Source of the DNA: Hanleya hanleyi
Lineage: Eukaryota; Mollusca; Polyplacophora; Lepidopleurida; Hanleyidae
NCBI GenBank assembly: GCA_036873755.1
Contig: JAVTVY010025371.1
Coordinates: forward strand, 1-64,000
Direction: 5' to 3'
Length of the DNA stretch: 64,000 bases
Shown here: in pieces, positions 8,260-20,530 of the stretch
Numbering within the stretch: the stretch's first letter is position 1
How the letters are laid out: each line of letters starts with the position of its first letter
Translations under genes and position numbers: made by a program
The notes under the pieces: model-generated
Seen by the model: the letters and a program-made list of their open reading frames with translations, nothing else
Database searches by the model: none
Told to the model about the DNA's origin: nothing

Positions 8260-9990
8260 CTCCTCTCCTCCACGTACCCTCCACAAAACAGAGTTATTTC
8301 TCTGGAAAACCTTACCGGATCGGGCTGCTACCTACTACTACTGTGTATCTTGTTCCCTAAATTTCACCATCCTCTCCCATGGTGCTTTGCGCTACGCTGC
8401 ATTTACCCCTGTAGGGGTCTCGCCGTTCTTTACAGGATTCCTGTAAAAGCCAAGACCTGTTCTTACTGTTTTACTGATCGCAAAATGTATATTTATCTGG
8501 AAATACACTAAACAGTTATTCAAAACGCCAGTTTCACACAGTTTGAAGGCATCTTTTTGACAAATTACAATAGAACTATATGTTGCGGAAATATATATCG
8601 GCGAATCGCGGTTGATATTAGTTCGCCTAGTTAGACGGTCGTCATATTCGTTTACTGTGGCAACAGATGACCTTGGGTCAACTCCGGCAAAGTCCGTGAG
8701 ACCCCTACAGCGCTAAATGAAGAGGCACGAAGCAGAACGAAATGAATGCTTGGTAGACCTTGAAATTTTACCTTTTATCTTATCGTATATGTGCGAAAAC
8801 TACATCAGCTTGTTTTTCTCTCTTTAATATATTTTAATCTTTGATATAGGAGAATCAGGCAATTCTTCCTGAAGCAAATAACACTCTGTAGTTACTACAT
8901 TGTGCGCGACACTCTTTTATACAACCATGAGATTCCGCACTTGTATTGTTATTGTTTCTCTGTAGAGGTAAACCCTTTGAGTATAAGCATACAAAAAATG
9001 AAATATTCGACTCCGGTGACATATGTCCATATTATTTTTGAATTTCTTCATAAATTAAACATATGGGTGATGTTGTTAAAATCATCTAGACTATACCGCT
9101 GTGTGGGAGCTTACATGTCATTCGAGATTTGTGTACACATTCCATTCTCTGAATTGCAAACTTATGTGATGCGCAGCTATAACTGGCAAGAGTGAGTGTT
9201 GAAAACTGGGGTCTCACATAGTGCGGTTATTGAGCCAGAGTCTTGGCTAATTTGCCAGTCCTGCATGTTGTTTTCAGCATACAAAAACCAGATATTCGAT
9301 TCTGATCAACAATTTTGCGCGCAAGTCTGTCGTGTTTTACAAGTTCCGGTAGACATGCAGCTCGATTGTAATGTGTGCATGTATTCCTCGACATATGGGC
9401 CCGTGTCCAATTACAACACCATCACCTCACACTCAAACACCCGCTAAATGACTTATCTTATCAATCTGTAATGTCGCACTTGGACTAGTCATACTGGATG
9501 AAGAAAAAGATTATCATAACTAGATTTTCATGCCGAGAGCATTGACCAAAAATAGAGAGTTCGTACTGTGAAGGAAGATAACTGTTATTGGTATATGGGT
9601 AAATGCTAATTAGACCTATGCTGTTTGTGGATGAACCAGGGGCTCAAACTATGCTCTGCCCAAAATGCCGCCTCAAAAGGTCGGTTTTCGCAGAATAGCT
9701 TTGAAGTTTTAGTTTGGTTATACAGCGCAGTTTGAAGCTAATGTGCCACTTTAAAATGCCGGCAGACCAGAAGGTTATACATATACCAGTTTGCAAATGT
9801 TCCTGTTTAGAATTGAATTGGAATACGTATATATCCCTTAAAGTTTCACTATAAACTGTTGCTTTTGCAAAAAAAAAGTCTATACAAAGTAAAATAAAAT
9901 CATTATGCCGTTAATGTCGCAACATGAGCTGAGAATATTCTCCCCACCCCATCCAAACAAATCCAACCCATCCTCACCTTATTCAAATTT
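8260..9990. other. non-coding stretch, nothing recognised
   Basis: AT-rich sequence with only short open frames (under 110 codons) that show no recognisable domain. No RNA gene or mobile element was identified. Confidence 0.5.
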
Positions 9991-10020
9991 ACAGAGTAAA
10001 TGCCACATAGAATAAATACT

Positions 10021-10023
10021 CGA

Positions 10024-10058
<35 letters not shown>

Positions 10059-10075
10059 GTGCTTTCTCTCTGTAG
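10021..10075. repeat. CT/GA microsatellite
   Basis: An interrupted run of CT dinucleotides; on the other strand it encodes an artefactual Arg-Glu run. Confidence 0.9.
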
Positions 10076-10079
10076 CTTT

Positions 10080-11220
10080 CTTGAGTAGAAACCGTTTTTT
10101 TCTCCATGGCGCATTCGACGCCCTTGTTGAAGGCAAATATAGGCCATTACACACAACCGAGCAAGACATATAAATTGTAGATTTATTTGTACAGGTATAG
10201 TCTTTTGTGAATATTCTGGGTCACACGTAACATAAAACGCAGAGCTGCAGTAGCGTTATACGGTTGTCGCATATAGAAAACCGGTTACCTGTTTGTTTTT
10301 TAAATCAAGCCATTGCACAGCAATAGCTATAGAAATATATCATACTTCCTGGGAGTTCGTCATTCAGGGAATCATATATGTACCTGTCTGAAGGCGTACG
10401 GGAGATTGCACTGATCAGATAGCATCTACATGTTGAGTCCTCACATAGTAAATCATTCGTGGACGTTGCTGAATACGAGGCGTAATCTCGTATATCCGCT
10501 AACTTTGCACAGGTTGTATTGATATTTTGTTACAAAAAATAACATGCAGACATCTGTGGGTTGTAATCCGGTAACTTCGGAACCACTGAATGCTTACTTG
10601 TGTCGTTGTTGGTGCTTACCTTTCGCTGTACGGACTTTTTATTTGGAATGAAATTTGATTTGAAGTGTGCGGAGTTTTATCAAAAGGTAAGTCTCCATTA
10701 TTAAGACATTGATACCCTTTAAGGGACGGGGCAATAGTTCTCCGAAAGGAGCGGGTGCTCAATAACTTGAATCAGGAGGCGCAATGTATTTTAGTATCAC
10801 AATGACGAGTGTTCCGACACCTGCATCGGGGTGTTTTCTCAAGTGTATTTCAGTAGGTTACATTTACATGGGAAAATACAATATTGGCTACATTTGAGAA
10901 TTTAGAAATGTTCGTGACCCAATATATATGGGACAATATAATATTGGCTATTGGAACTAGAATTTTATCATTCGTTCGTGAAAGGTATTGGAATACTGTT
11001 CAAACTGAATTGTTTCATTAACAATATCTGGATAAGAATTCGAATGTTAGTTGATCTGTTGATCGAATCAAAGTTCATCTGTTGAAAATTTAAGAAATTA
11101 GAATTTATTGTACTTCATATGTTACATATATATGGGACAAATCAATATTGGAAATCATTGAACTGCTCGTGTCCGGTCTATATCTGTGACAGTTTTCTAT
11201 TCAGAGTTGCAATTTTTTGT
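10080..11220. other. non-coding stretch with a short dispersed motif
   Basis: No gene is seen. A short motif around TATATGGGACAA-AATATTGG recurs at about 10868, 10925 and 11131, perhaps the remains of an old repeat. Confidence 0.4.
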
Positions 11221-11760
11221 GAGTGGATAAACTTGGTGAGGACGATGTGTCGCGTTCCAAAACTGAGGTCACTGTAGCCTTCTATTTCAGAAAATCATTA
11301 AAAAAACCCTGCAGGTTTCATGTGTGTGAGTTTATTAGGGAATCTTTAGGGGGAGACAAAGTGTCACGCACCACAATTGAATTCATGTTCAAAGGTCAAG
11401 GTCACTGTAACCTCAAAACCAGAAACTCGATGAAAACGTATTTGTGTGTCAGTAGATAGGCCTACATTAAGAGGAGACGTGTCGCGAACCAAATCTGTGG
11501 TCGAGGTCAGAGATCAAGCCCAGGGTCACGCTGGCGTTGAAAGCACGAAATCATTTTGTGTGAATGGATTCATTACAGGAAAACGTGTGTCGCGTATTAA
11601 AGGTTTCCCATAATCGAGAAATCATCAAAAAGCACGTTTTGTGTCAGAAGATATATTAGGGGGACACGATGTGTCACGTACAAAAATTGAGTTCAGTGTC
11701 AAACGTCAAGGTCGCTGGGACTCCAAAATCAGGAAATCGTTAAAAATCTTTTTTTTTATG
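11220..11760 (+). repeat. diverged tandem repeat, about 120-150 bp units
   Basis: Four or so degraded units share GGGGAGACAAAGTGTCACGC-like, TTCAAAGGTCAAGGTCACTG and AGAAAATCATTAAAAA blocks. AAGGTCAAGGTCA-type repeats are common in invertebrate genomes. No coding capacity is recognised. Confidence 0.6.
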
Positions 11761-11769
11761 TGTCGGCAT

Positions 11770-13260
11770 AGACACCTTCGATGGAAACGATGAGCCAACT
11801 TGGGTCTTATTTTAAGTCAAACTTTGGATAGAACCCTTGGGGACGTTAAATAGATAAATAGAAACAACATTATCATTTATACCGTTGCTGTTGGTAAATT
11901 AGAGACAATATACAACGTATACATGTTGGACTATTCGTCAAGAAGATACGTCTATTCTATTTACCTTTTTGTCGGCGAAGAAAAACTGTTGGTATTCAAA
12001 AAAGACCCCTGAGTTGAATGATATGATCGCAATAAAAGAGCAATTCTCTCTAACAAACAGTACTGCCATTAATACAGGGCAGTGTGTGAAAATACTGGCA
12101 CAGATTGCATTCGTTAGTGAGAGGGTAATGTTCATTTGAGATGATTTGCCCCTCTTTCTAGAAAGAGCCGGTTTTGCCCTTGACATTTGGATATTCCCCC
12201 AGGCGAAGTCATGCAGCTGCGAACCAATGCAAGTCACGATAGTGTACTCTTCAGTTATTAGTTTTGATGAATATATGAGAACATTTACACATATGTGGCC
12301 ATTATTAAGGAAGATAGCGCTGTTTCGCACACGCCCCTTTCGTTCTTTAGAAATTTGAGTAGTGTCACCTATCCAACTACAAATTTGGAAATAAATGATT
12401 CAGGATATAATGTTGAATAATAAATTTATGATGATTCATGGATATACTTTAATAACAAGGATATAGAAATGCGAGTACACAATATACTTTTTTTTCGAGA
12501 AAGAGTATTATTTTTCAGTTGATATTTAAGTATGACTCCATTTGACGTCATAGGTTTGGAATCCAGAAACAAAATTTCGTCAATATATAATCTCTGCTAT
12601 TATTACAGAATAGTATATGATATAGCTTTGACGGACTGGAAAATTATGACGACAAATATGGCTGTTACGTTTCCATGTTAAATGACCTTTGCTAACCATG
12701 TTAAAAGACTGCCTGCCTTACTCGACCAGCGAACACTAATATTGACTCTCATATGGATGTTACACATATTTTCAGCACTTCAAGACCGTGTAACAATGTT
12801 GTTTTATCTTCACCTGTTGGTTTACAAATTGAAATACTCCATGCCATTCAAGTCTCTCTAAGTAAAACGTTTGCTGTGGTATTTATTTAGATATGTAATC
12901 ATCAAGCACACATGGACACATGGTGGAAGAATTGTAGTCTCAGAAATGCATACCGTTACTGATACCCTAAAAGCACAATCAGCTTGGAAATGACTAGATA
13001 TCTTTGATTTAACGGAATTTAACGAGTTTGACATAATTTAATTTATCCAACCCTACCTTGAACGTCATCCCACATAGAGATAATTTCGCCCCTTAATATT
13101 GAGTACACTGTGGGTCCCTAAAATGACCGTAAATGGATCAAATCGACTTGCATCCACTCTTATCTCAAACTTCACTCCATAGAACTACTTGGATACCCGT
13201 TTCTTTTACAAAGTGTCTTTGTGTTTATATATGTGTCTGATTATACAAGATAGGAGGATA
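11770..13260. other. non-coding stretch, nothing recognised
   Basis: Overlapping open frames on both strands near 11938-12358 have no recognisable domain and are probably chance. Confidence 0.5.
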
Positions 13261-13268
13261 GCTATCGA

Positions 13269-15609
13269 AGAGACCACCTGTCCTACAGCTTTCTGTAGAT
13301 ACCACCTGTCCTACAGCTTTTTGTAGCGACCACCTGTCCTACGGCTTTCTGTAGAGACCACCTGTCCCACAGCTTTCTGTAGAGACCAGCTGTCCCACAG
13401 CTTTCTGTAGAGACCACCTGTCCTACAGCTTTCTGTAGAGACCACCTGTGCTACAGCTTTCTGTAGAGGACTCCTGTCCTACAGCTTTCTGTAGAGACCA
13501 CCTGTCCTACAGCTTTCTGTAGAGACCACCTGTCCTACAGTTTTCCGTAGAGACCACCTGTACCACAGCTTTCTGTAGATACCACCTGTCCTACAGCTTT
13601 CTGTAGAGCCCACCTGTCCTACAGCTTTCTGTAGAGACCACCTGTCTTACAGCTTTCTGTAGAGACCACCTGTCCTACAGCTTTCTGTAGAGACCACCTA
13701 TCTTACAGCTTTCTATAGAGACCACCTGTCCTACAGCTTTCTGTGGAGACCACCTGTCCTACAGCTTTCTGTGGAGACCACCTGTCCCACAGCTTTCTGT
13801 AGAGACCACCTGTCCCACAGCTTTCTGTAGATACCACCTGTTCTACAGCTTTCTGTAGAGACCACCTGTCCCACAGCTTTCTGTAGAGACCACCTGTCCT
13901 ACAGCTTTCTGTAGAGACCACCTGTCCCACAGCTTTCTGTGGAGACCACCTGTCCTACAGCTTTCTGTCAAGACCACCTGTCCCACAGCTTTCTGTAGAG
14001 ACCACCTGTCCTACAGCTTTCTGTAGAGACCACCTGTCCCACAGCCTTCTGTAGAGACCACCTGTCCTACAGCTTACTGTAGAGACCACCTGTCCCACAG
14101 CTTTCAGTAGAGACCATCTGTCCTACAGCTTTCTGTAGGGACCACCTGTCCTGCAGCTTTCTGTAGAGACCACCTGTCCCGCAGCTTTGTGTAGAGACCA
14201 CCTGTCCTACAGCTTTCTGTAGAGACCACCTGCCCAACAGCTTTCTGTAGAGACCACCTGTCCTACAGCTTTCTGTAGAGACCACCTGTCCTACAGATTT
14301 CTGTAGAGACCACCTGTCCTACAGCTTTCTGTAGAGACCACCTGTCCTACAGATTTCTGTAGAGACCACCTGTACCACAGCTTTCTGTAGAGACCACCTG
14401 TCCTACAGCTTTCTGTAGAGACCACCTGTCCCACAGCTTTCTGTAGAGACCACCTGTCCTACAGCTTTCTTTAGAGACCACCTGTCCTACAGCTTTCTGT
14501 AGAGGCCACCTGTCCCACAGCTTTCTGTAGAGACCACCTGTCCCACAGCTTTCTGTAGAGACCACCTGTCCCACAGCTTTCTGTAGAGACCACCTGTCCT
14601 ACAGCTTTCTGCAGAGACCACCTGTCCTGCAGCTTTCTGTAGAGACCACCTATCCTACAGCTTTCTGTAGAGACCACCTGTCCTACAGCTTTCTCTAGAG
14701 ATTACCTGTCCTACAGCTTTCTGTAGAGATCAGCTGTCCTACAGCTTTCTGTAGAGACCACCTGTCCAACAGCTTTCTGTAGAGACCACCTGTCCTACAG
14801 CTTTCTGTAGAGACCACCTGTCCTACAGCTTTCTGTAGAGATCAGCTGTCCTACAGCTTTCTGTAGAGACCACCTGTCCAACAGCTTTCTGTAGAGACCA
14901 CCTGTCCTACAGCTTTCTGTAGAGACCACCTGCCCTACAGCTTTCTGTAGAGACCACCTGTCCTACAGCTTTCTTTAGAGACCACCTGTCCCACAGCTTT
15001 CTGTAGAGGCCACCTGTCCCACAGCTTTCTGTAGAGACCACCTGTCCCACAGCTTTCTGTAGAGACCATCTGTCCCACAGCTTTCTGTAGAGACCACCTG
15101 TCCCACAGCTTTCTGTAGAGACCACCTGTCCCACAGCTTTCTGTAGAGACCACCTGTCCTACAGCTTTCTGCAGAGACCACCTGTCCTGCAGCTTTCTGT
15201 AGAGACCACCTATCCTACAGCTTTCTGTAGAGACCACCTGTCCTACAGCTTTCTCTAGAGATTACCTGTCCTACAGCTTTCTGTAGAGATCAGCTGTCCT
15301 ACAGCTTTCTGTAGAGACCACCTGTCCAACAGCTTTCTGTAGAGACCACCTGTCCTACAGCTTTCTGTAGAGACCACCTGCCCTACAGCTTTCTGTAGAG
15401 ACCACCTGTCCTACAGCTTTCTGGAGAGACCACCTGTCCTACAGCTTTCTGTAGAGACCACCTGTCCTGCAGCTTTCTGTAGAGACCACCTGTCCTACAG
15501 CTTTCTGTAGATAAAACCTGTCCTGCAGATTTCTGTAGAGACCACCTGTCCTGCATCTTTCTGTAGAGACCACTTGTCCTACAGCTTTCTCTAAAGACCA
15601 CCTGTCCTA
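13269..15609. repeat. 28-bp minisatellite, about 83 copies
   Basis: The unit has ACCACCTGTCC(T/C)ACAGC followed by TTTCTGTAGAG. Copies vary mainly at CCT/CCC and GTAG/GCAG/GGAG. Because 28 is not a multiple of three, reading it gives a 28-residue super-repeat from any frame without stops; these open frames are artefacts of the array. Confidence 0.97.
14611..15360. repeat. higher-order 560-bp period inside the 28-bp array
   Basis: Rare variants recur exactly 560 bp apart (20 units): GCAGAGACCA at 14611 and 15171, TTCTCTAGAG at 14691 and 15251, and GAGATCAGCTG at 14725 and 15285. A further copy of the last occurs at 14837, 112 bp (4 units) away. This shows block duplication within the array. 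Confidence 0.85.
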
Positions 15610-16810
15610 AGCGACGACAATTTCTGTTTCTCATCTCTTGAGACGTCTAGAAAAAGTGTTGTGTTTTTGTCTGGTCTATCTCCTGATGGCCCAAAAATGC
15701 TGTTATGCAGCCTCACGTCAGAAGGCACCTTAGTTTTATCAGTTGGAATTTGGATACGATCCCCGAGCGACATCATGAAGTTTCTTATCCAAGGAAAAAC
15801 CCGCTTATATAGATAAATCCTGTCAATGTTGAGCAATACATTACCCAGTTTAAACAGACTGAATAGGCTGCCCTAATAAACCTATTTTTTCTGAAAAAAT
15901 TATCTGATAGGAAATATTTTCACCTTACTAAGCAAAACGCCTCTTCATTATTGGACGGCAAAATATTTTGATTAACGCATTTTATAGTACTGAAATGAAA
16001 GACTACAGTGTCCGACATGTTGCTAAAATCGATTGGGTATTGTGCAAATATCACATTTTCACTTGTGATGTCCCCCCCATAGTGACGCCCTATCGTTCCA
16101 AAATTAAGGACTGGTGTTTTCGTTTGAGTACTGCGTTAAACATCACACAATCGTAGGCTGAATTTCCAAATAGTCGGAGGACAACTTTGACATGTATTTT
16201 GAGCACAAAATGCTGTTCTCTAAATATAGCTGACAAGAGCCGCCATCTTGGATTGACCCACTTTCTGGCATATGCTAAAAATTTGAAATAGTCAACATAT
16301 TTATTTGCAATCTACAGATATAATTTAATCGAAAATTTTATGTGAAAAGGCCACACCATTTCATTGTGGCAGTCCTTAATTTTATTTACAATTTAAATAA
16401 TGCGACAGCAAAGCTGCTGGTATCGAATTAAGTGGAAATATATACGTACAGATGTGCGAGAATGTATTACACCTGCCAAGCCATAATGTAGAAATACAAT
16501 ACTTTTGTTAGCGCCATATGCACAACCATGATTTGAGAACCGTGCCAACCCTTTCTGTGGAAACACATAACTTTTGTTTTTGCCAGATGAAAGCTGTCGA
16601 GTAAGAAACCAGGAAAAGTTCTTTGTTTATTCGAAAAAACCACGAGATGTTGAAAGTTACAGCGGTATGTAGGTAGGGTTATATCTGAAGTTGTATCCAC
16701 AATCGGGGGGGGATTTGCAAATAATCCCACCTGAACAAGTCAATACACCGATTCAGACATATGTAGTGCTGGTGAATAGTTCTGAGTTTCTTGGTATGCG
16801 CGCAATTTCT
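15610..16810. other. non-coding stretch upstream of the STAND gene
   Basis: No gene is supported. A CCGCCATCTTGGATTGACCC motif lies at about 16231. Open frames of 60-87 codons on either strand show no domain. Confidence 0.4.
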
Positions 16811-16815
16811 AGTCA

Positions 16816-16870
16816 TATAAAATTGCAAAATTTGCATTAATTGCAAATATTCATGAATCTTTCAGTTAAA
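16816..16870 (+). promoter_or_regulatory. possible TATA box and leader, or 5'UTR splice acceptor, of the STAND gene
   Basis: TATAAAA at 16816-16822 is 49 nt before the ATG at 16871, so it could serve as a core promoter. Alternatively TCTTTCAG just before TTAAAATGG could be the 3' splice site of a 5'UTR intron. Sequence alone does not decide. Confidence 0.3.
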
Positions 16871-16954
16871 ATGGCCGAGAGTGGCAATGGAGCATCGATG
16901 CAAAGTCGGATTCCAAAGTCGGATTGCAAATCTGGAGAAAAGCAACCCTTTGCG
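16871..16954 (+). CDS. exon 1 of the STAND-ankyrin gene
   Basis: ATG in a good context (AAAATGG) opens a 28-codon frame starting MAESGNG and ending QPFA. It ends phase 0 at GCG|GTAGGT, which is an acceptable donor. The next exon is open only in phase 0, which supports the join. Immediately after the donor the intron contains a repeat-like ACCCCTCGGCC segment. Confidence 0.5.
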
Positions 16955-17919
16955 GTAGGTAACGTTTATTACCCCTCGGCCTAATATGACCGAAGGGATA
17001 TTGTCGACATTAGCGTCGTATGACTGTCTGTCCATGATCGATGTTACAACAGTATCTCTTAAAGTAATGGAGCCATAGACAACATCCGAGGTTAAGTTAC
17101 ACACAAGAAAACTTATTGATGCAGATGCATCAATGCCGGCGGAAACGTTTGTAGCTTATAATCTGCGTATTACAAGCCGATTACGTGTGCAACTGGTGAA
17201 TACAGGTCACGATGCACCATAATGGTTAAAAAAAAACGTCGATTTGTTTGTTTGGTTTGACTAATGCACTTCGCGCAAGGACCCATCTGGAAAGTGTGGG
17301 GTTAGCCGGAAGTTAAGTGCTTGCTGGCAAAATGTGCACATGAACCGCATGTCCTACTAGGACTTTGAACGTAATATTCTCTGGTTGACGTATTAAGTCA
17401 CTTCATATATCCTGATGTAAGAGTTCGCGCTGTGGCATTATATGGGACCCATCATCAAGCCACTATTTCTTTATTGATGTGTGTCATTGTAAATTAAGAC
17501 CAGATCGACTTTCTCTACACATCAATCCGATCCGCGTGTTTTACTGTTTCGAGTTTTTAGTAACTCGCAGTTCAATCTCAAACATTTTGCTGCAGACGTA
17601 TAGGTGAATAACTTGATCATGTATGGTCATCGATTTGGTCTCTCAGCCATAATAAAATAGTACTAAAGGACATTTAATCGATGAATTCATTATAACAGAA
17701 TTTATATTAATGTGTTAATCACGAACGGGTGATACAATCCTGTCGTTCTACGATATGAAACTAGTTGGATCACTCCACGGCACGTCTGTGAAGTATGGCT
17801 CGAGAAAACACCTGTTATTCGTCCAATATCAAGATGGCCGCTCCCATGTTTACTGAATTCAGATATCCGGTGGCGCTGCGCCGCCGGAAATTAAAATAGA
17901 TTTTAGGCTAGTAGCATAT

Positions 17920-18640
17920 CTCTTTAAGGATTGTAACTAGCCTTTCTACATTTATATCATAGATGCATCTGCTTATTGGTCATTTGAGATGACTGAACTT
18001 GACCTATTTTCTCAATGTCAAGTATTACGTTAAATATCGATTCAATGCTGTTAGCACATCTCAATGGATTAGAGTTATGCTTTTTCAATCCACACTACAA
18101 ATGCATGTTCTGAATGACCATAATATTATTGAACCTGAATGACCTTGCCCGGTTTTCCAATGTAAAATTGTATGGTAATGCCGTTAGCACAATTGAGGCT
18201 AGAGTTATCTTTCTTTAGGTTTGCACAACAGATGCAAATCTATTTATTGATCCCAATCCTATTGAAGTTGACTGACAGTGACCTATGTTCTAAGATCAAA
18301 GTATAAGGCCAAAGTAAGATTGTCTGTCCACCATTGATGCTATCACAATACATCTTGAACCAGTCGCATATGGAATATGGTCAATCATGACCTAGTTTTC
18401 AAGGTAAAATGACCTGACAAAAGTAGATTCAACGCTGTTAAAACAATATATCTTGAAAGATTATTGATAGCATTTCCAGATTTAATCTACATATGCAACT
18501 ATTCATTAGCAAGAAGTTTGTCAAGGATGAGTGACTTTGACCTACTCTTCCCACGGTCCAATTACACCTCGTGAATAATCCTAGATAGTCTTTCCATATC
18601 TGTACACCACACTTGAATCTGGCGATGAACTAGAACCCTT
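17920..18640. repeat. diverged tandem repeat in intron 1
   Basis: About four degraded units of roughly 180 bp share TGACCTATTTTC-like, GATTCAATGCTGTTAGCAC and AGATGCATCT-like blocks. TGACCT-type spacing resembles the older repeat at 11.2-11.8 kb. Confidence 0.55.
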
Positions 18641-19029
18641 GTGAATAAAACTATGTTTGGCCTAGTTTTATACAGAGGTTAGTAGTACTGGTATACGTAC
18701 ATCACTGACTGGACATTGACCAATCTTCCGTAATTTAAATCAATCATAGCTTTCAGTTTCAGTTCCCACTTATTGGGAGAAGTCCCACAGCCACAGAAGT
18801 GATCGACAGTTCTCCATCATATTGGAAAGATTTTTAGCAAAGGGTTACATTGGAGTACAGCTCTCAATTTCTTGTTTCAATTTGCTACAAAACTTGTGAA
18901 ACACGAAGATTCCAAAAACAGACACCTCTTTGAATATTGTACAAATCTTATCATTGCGAAGTGGTGTCCGTCATGTATCCGTAAGACGTCAGTTACAACA
19001 TATAAGGGTTGCTAATATTTCTCTTGCAG

Positions 19030-19153
19030 GACACAGTTTACATTGAGCAGCCTTCGAACACAGATACTGTGTCTCCACCGGTGAATAGCCCAGTCTCCTT
19101 GGCGCAAGGATCAACCTGTCATCAGGAACTTAGTCTGAAGATACCAGGGGAAA
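19030..19153 (+). CDS. exon 2 of the STAND-ankyrin gene
   Basis: A good acceptor (TTTCTCTTGCAG|GA) and donor (GAAA|GTATGT) bound 124 nt. Only one frame is open. It encodes a Ser/Thr/Pro-rich segment starting DTVYIEQ and ending KIPGE, with no known domain, and leaves one base for the next exon. Confidence 0.6.
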
Positions 19154-20525
19154 GTATGTAGTCGGTGAATCGGCGAAATACAAATTCGAAGAGTGATCCA
19201 TAATTTGATTATAATTCTCTTTGTTTCTCTCTATTTTGTGGCTTAAAGAGAAAGCAAAAAGCGCCCCAATTGAAAACCCGGAGCTCATGCGGCCTGCCAT
19301 GCCTCGGTGTACCACCCGCTGCCTTTGAAGGCAGACGCCATTTTGCATGGATTAACTTGAATTATAGTGGGAATGCTCCATTAATGGAGGGACACACTCT
19401 AATAAATATAATAATGTTATATATATTTGAAAAGGTATAATTTTATTTATTATGAGACAAAATGAAGCCTATGTATATAATGTGTTTATAGCCAGGTGTG
19501 CCGTGTGAAGAGTTTAGAAGTTTTGGATGAATAACGTGCATATTATTAGAAAGATATATTGTAAAACCAGTGTACAAGCCTATACATGTTGATATGAATT
19601 CAGCAGATCCCCTACCTATAGTGTTAATCCAATGCACCGGTGGATATTTTCCCGAGTTTCTTGACGGCTAAAACACTAGTTGCGATAACATGAATTTCAG
19701 TTCTATAGGTGATGAGATTCACTAGGAAGCTAAATTTTTGTTTCTCTACCAAAACATTACATTTTGCGTGATTTTGTATAATAAAATATTACTGCTTATG
19801 CACAAGAAAAATGAGTCCGATTTTATCCATAATAAACATGTTAATGAGATGCAATAGTGAACATACATAAGATTTCTTCCTTCCAGGTGTGAACTCGCAC
19901 AACATTTTTCAAAATTACAACAAAAACATCCATGGAAATGAATTCTTTTTGACATTTCATACTTTGCAATAGATTAAACTTTCATTTTTGTTAATTTTGT
20001 TTGGTTCAAGAGGGGTTGAAATTTTGTGGTTTTGCTGAAATTATGAAAGATTCGAATTTGACCTCTAATGGAAGAAATCTGATATATGTCCTTCATAGAC
20101 AATTTCGGACTAATTTTCGTTATGTATAAGCAACTATATTTTTTTACTATGAAATACTCAAAAGATGATGTTTTGGTACAGAATACAAATGTAACTTCCT
20201 TATGCAAATCCCATAGTACAGAACTAGTCCTTTAGCACAAGGAAACGAGTTGTATCTCATCAGTCGCACCAGAATGAACATTTACAGTAACTATATGATT
20301 GGTTAGATGTTCCTCCAGTTTTCTCCATAATCCAATGAAAATGCTGGATTCCTTTTTGAAAATTTGAATTGATATGCTATAAAACTGGAAGCTATCCCGT
20401 GATGCACTGTTTTCTAAAGAACGAGACATCCACTGTAAAGAAACATGAACTTTAAAATCGCATTTTTTTTTACCTCATGGAGGGTCGTTATCAGGACTCC
20501 TGGCCAGGTTTACTATGTCTTGGAT
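19154..20525. other. intron 2, first part, nothing recognised
   Basis: AT-rich sequence with chance open frames on the - strand (all under 80 codons). It lies between exon 2 and the MITE-like element. Confidence 0.5.
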
Positions 20526-20530
20526 TTAAG

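Noticed and set aside
13269..15609. Possible CRISPR array (28-bp repeats)
   Set aside because: Repeats are head-to-tail without unique spacers, and the surroundings are eukaryotic.
13703..15634. Many open frames on the - strand with a 28-residue repeat
   Set aside because: They follow from a 28-bp array without stops; no start, splice or domain evidence supports protein coding.
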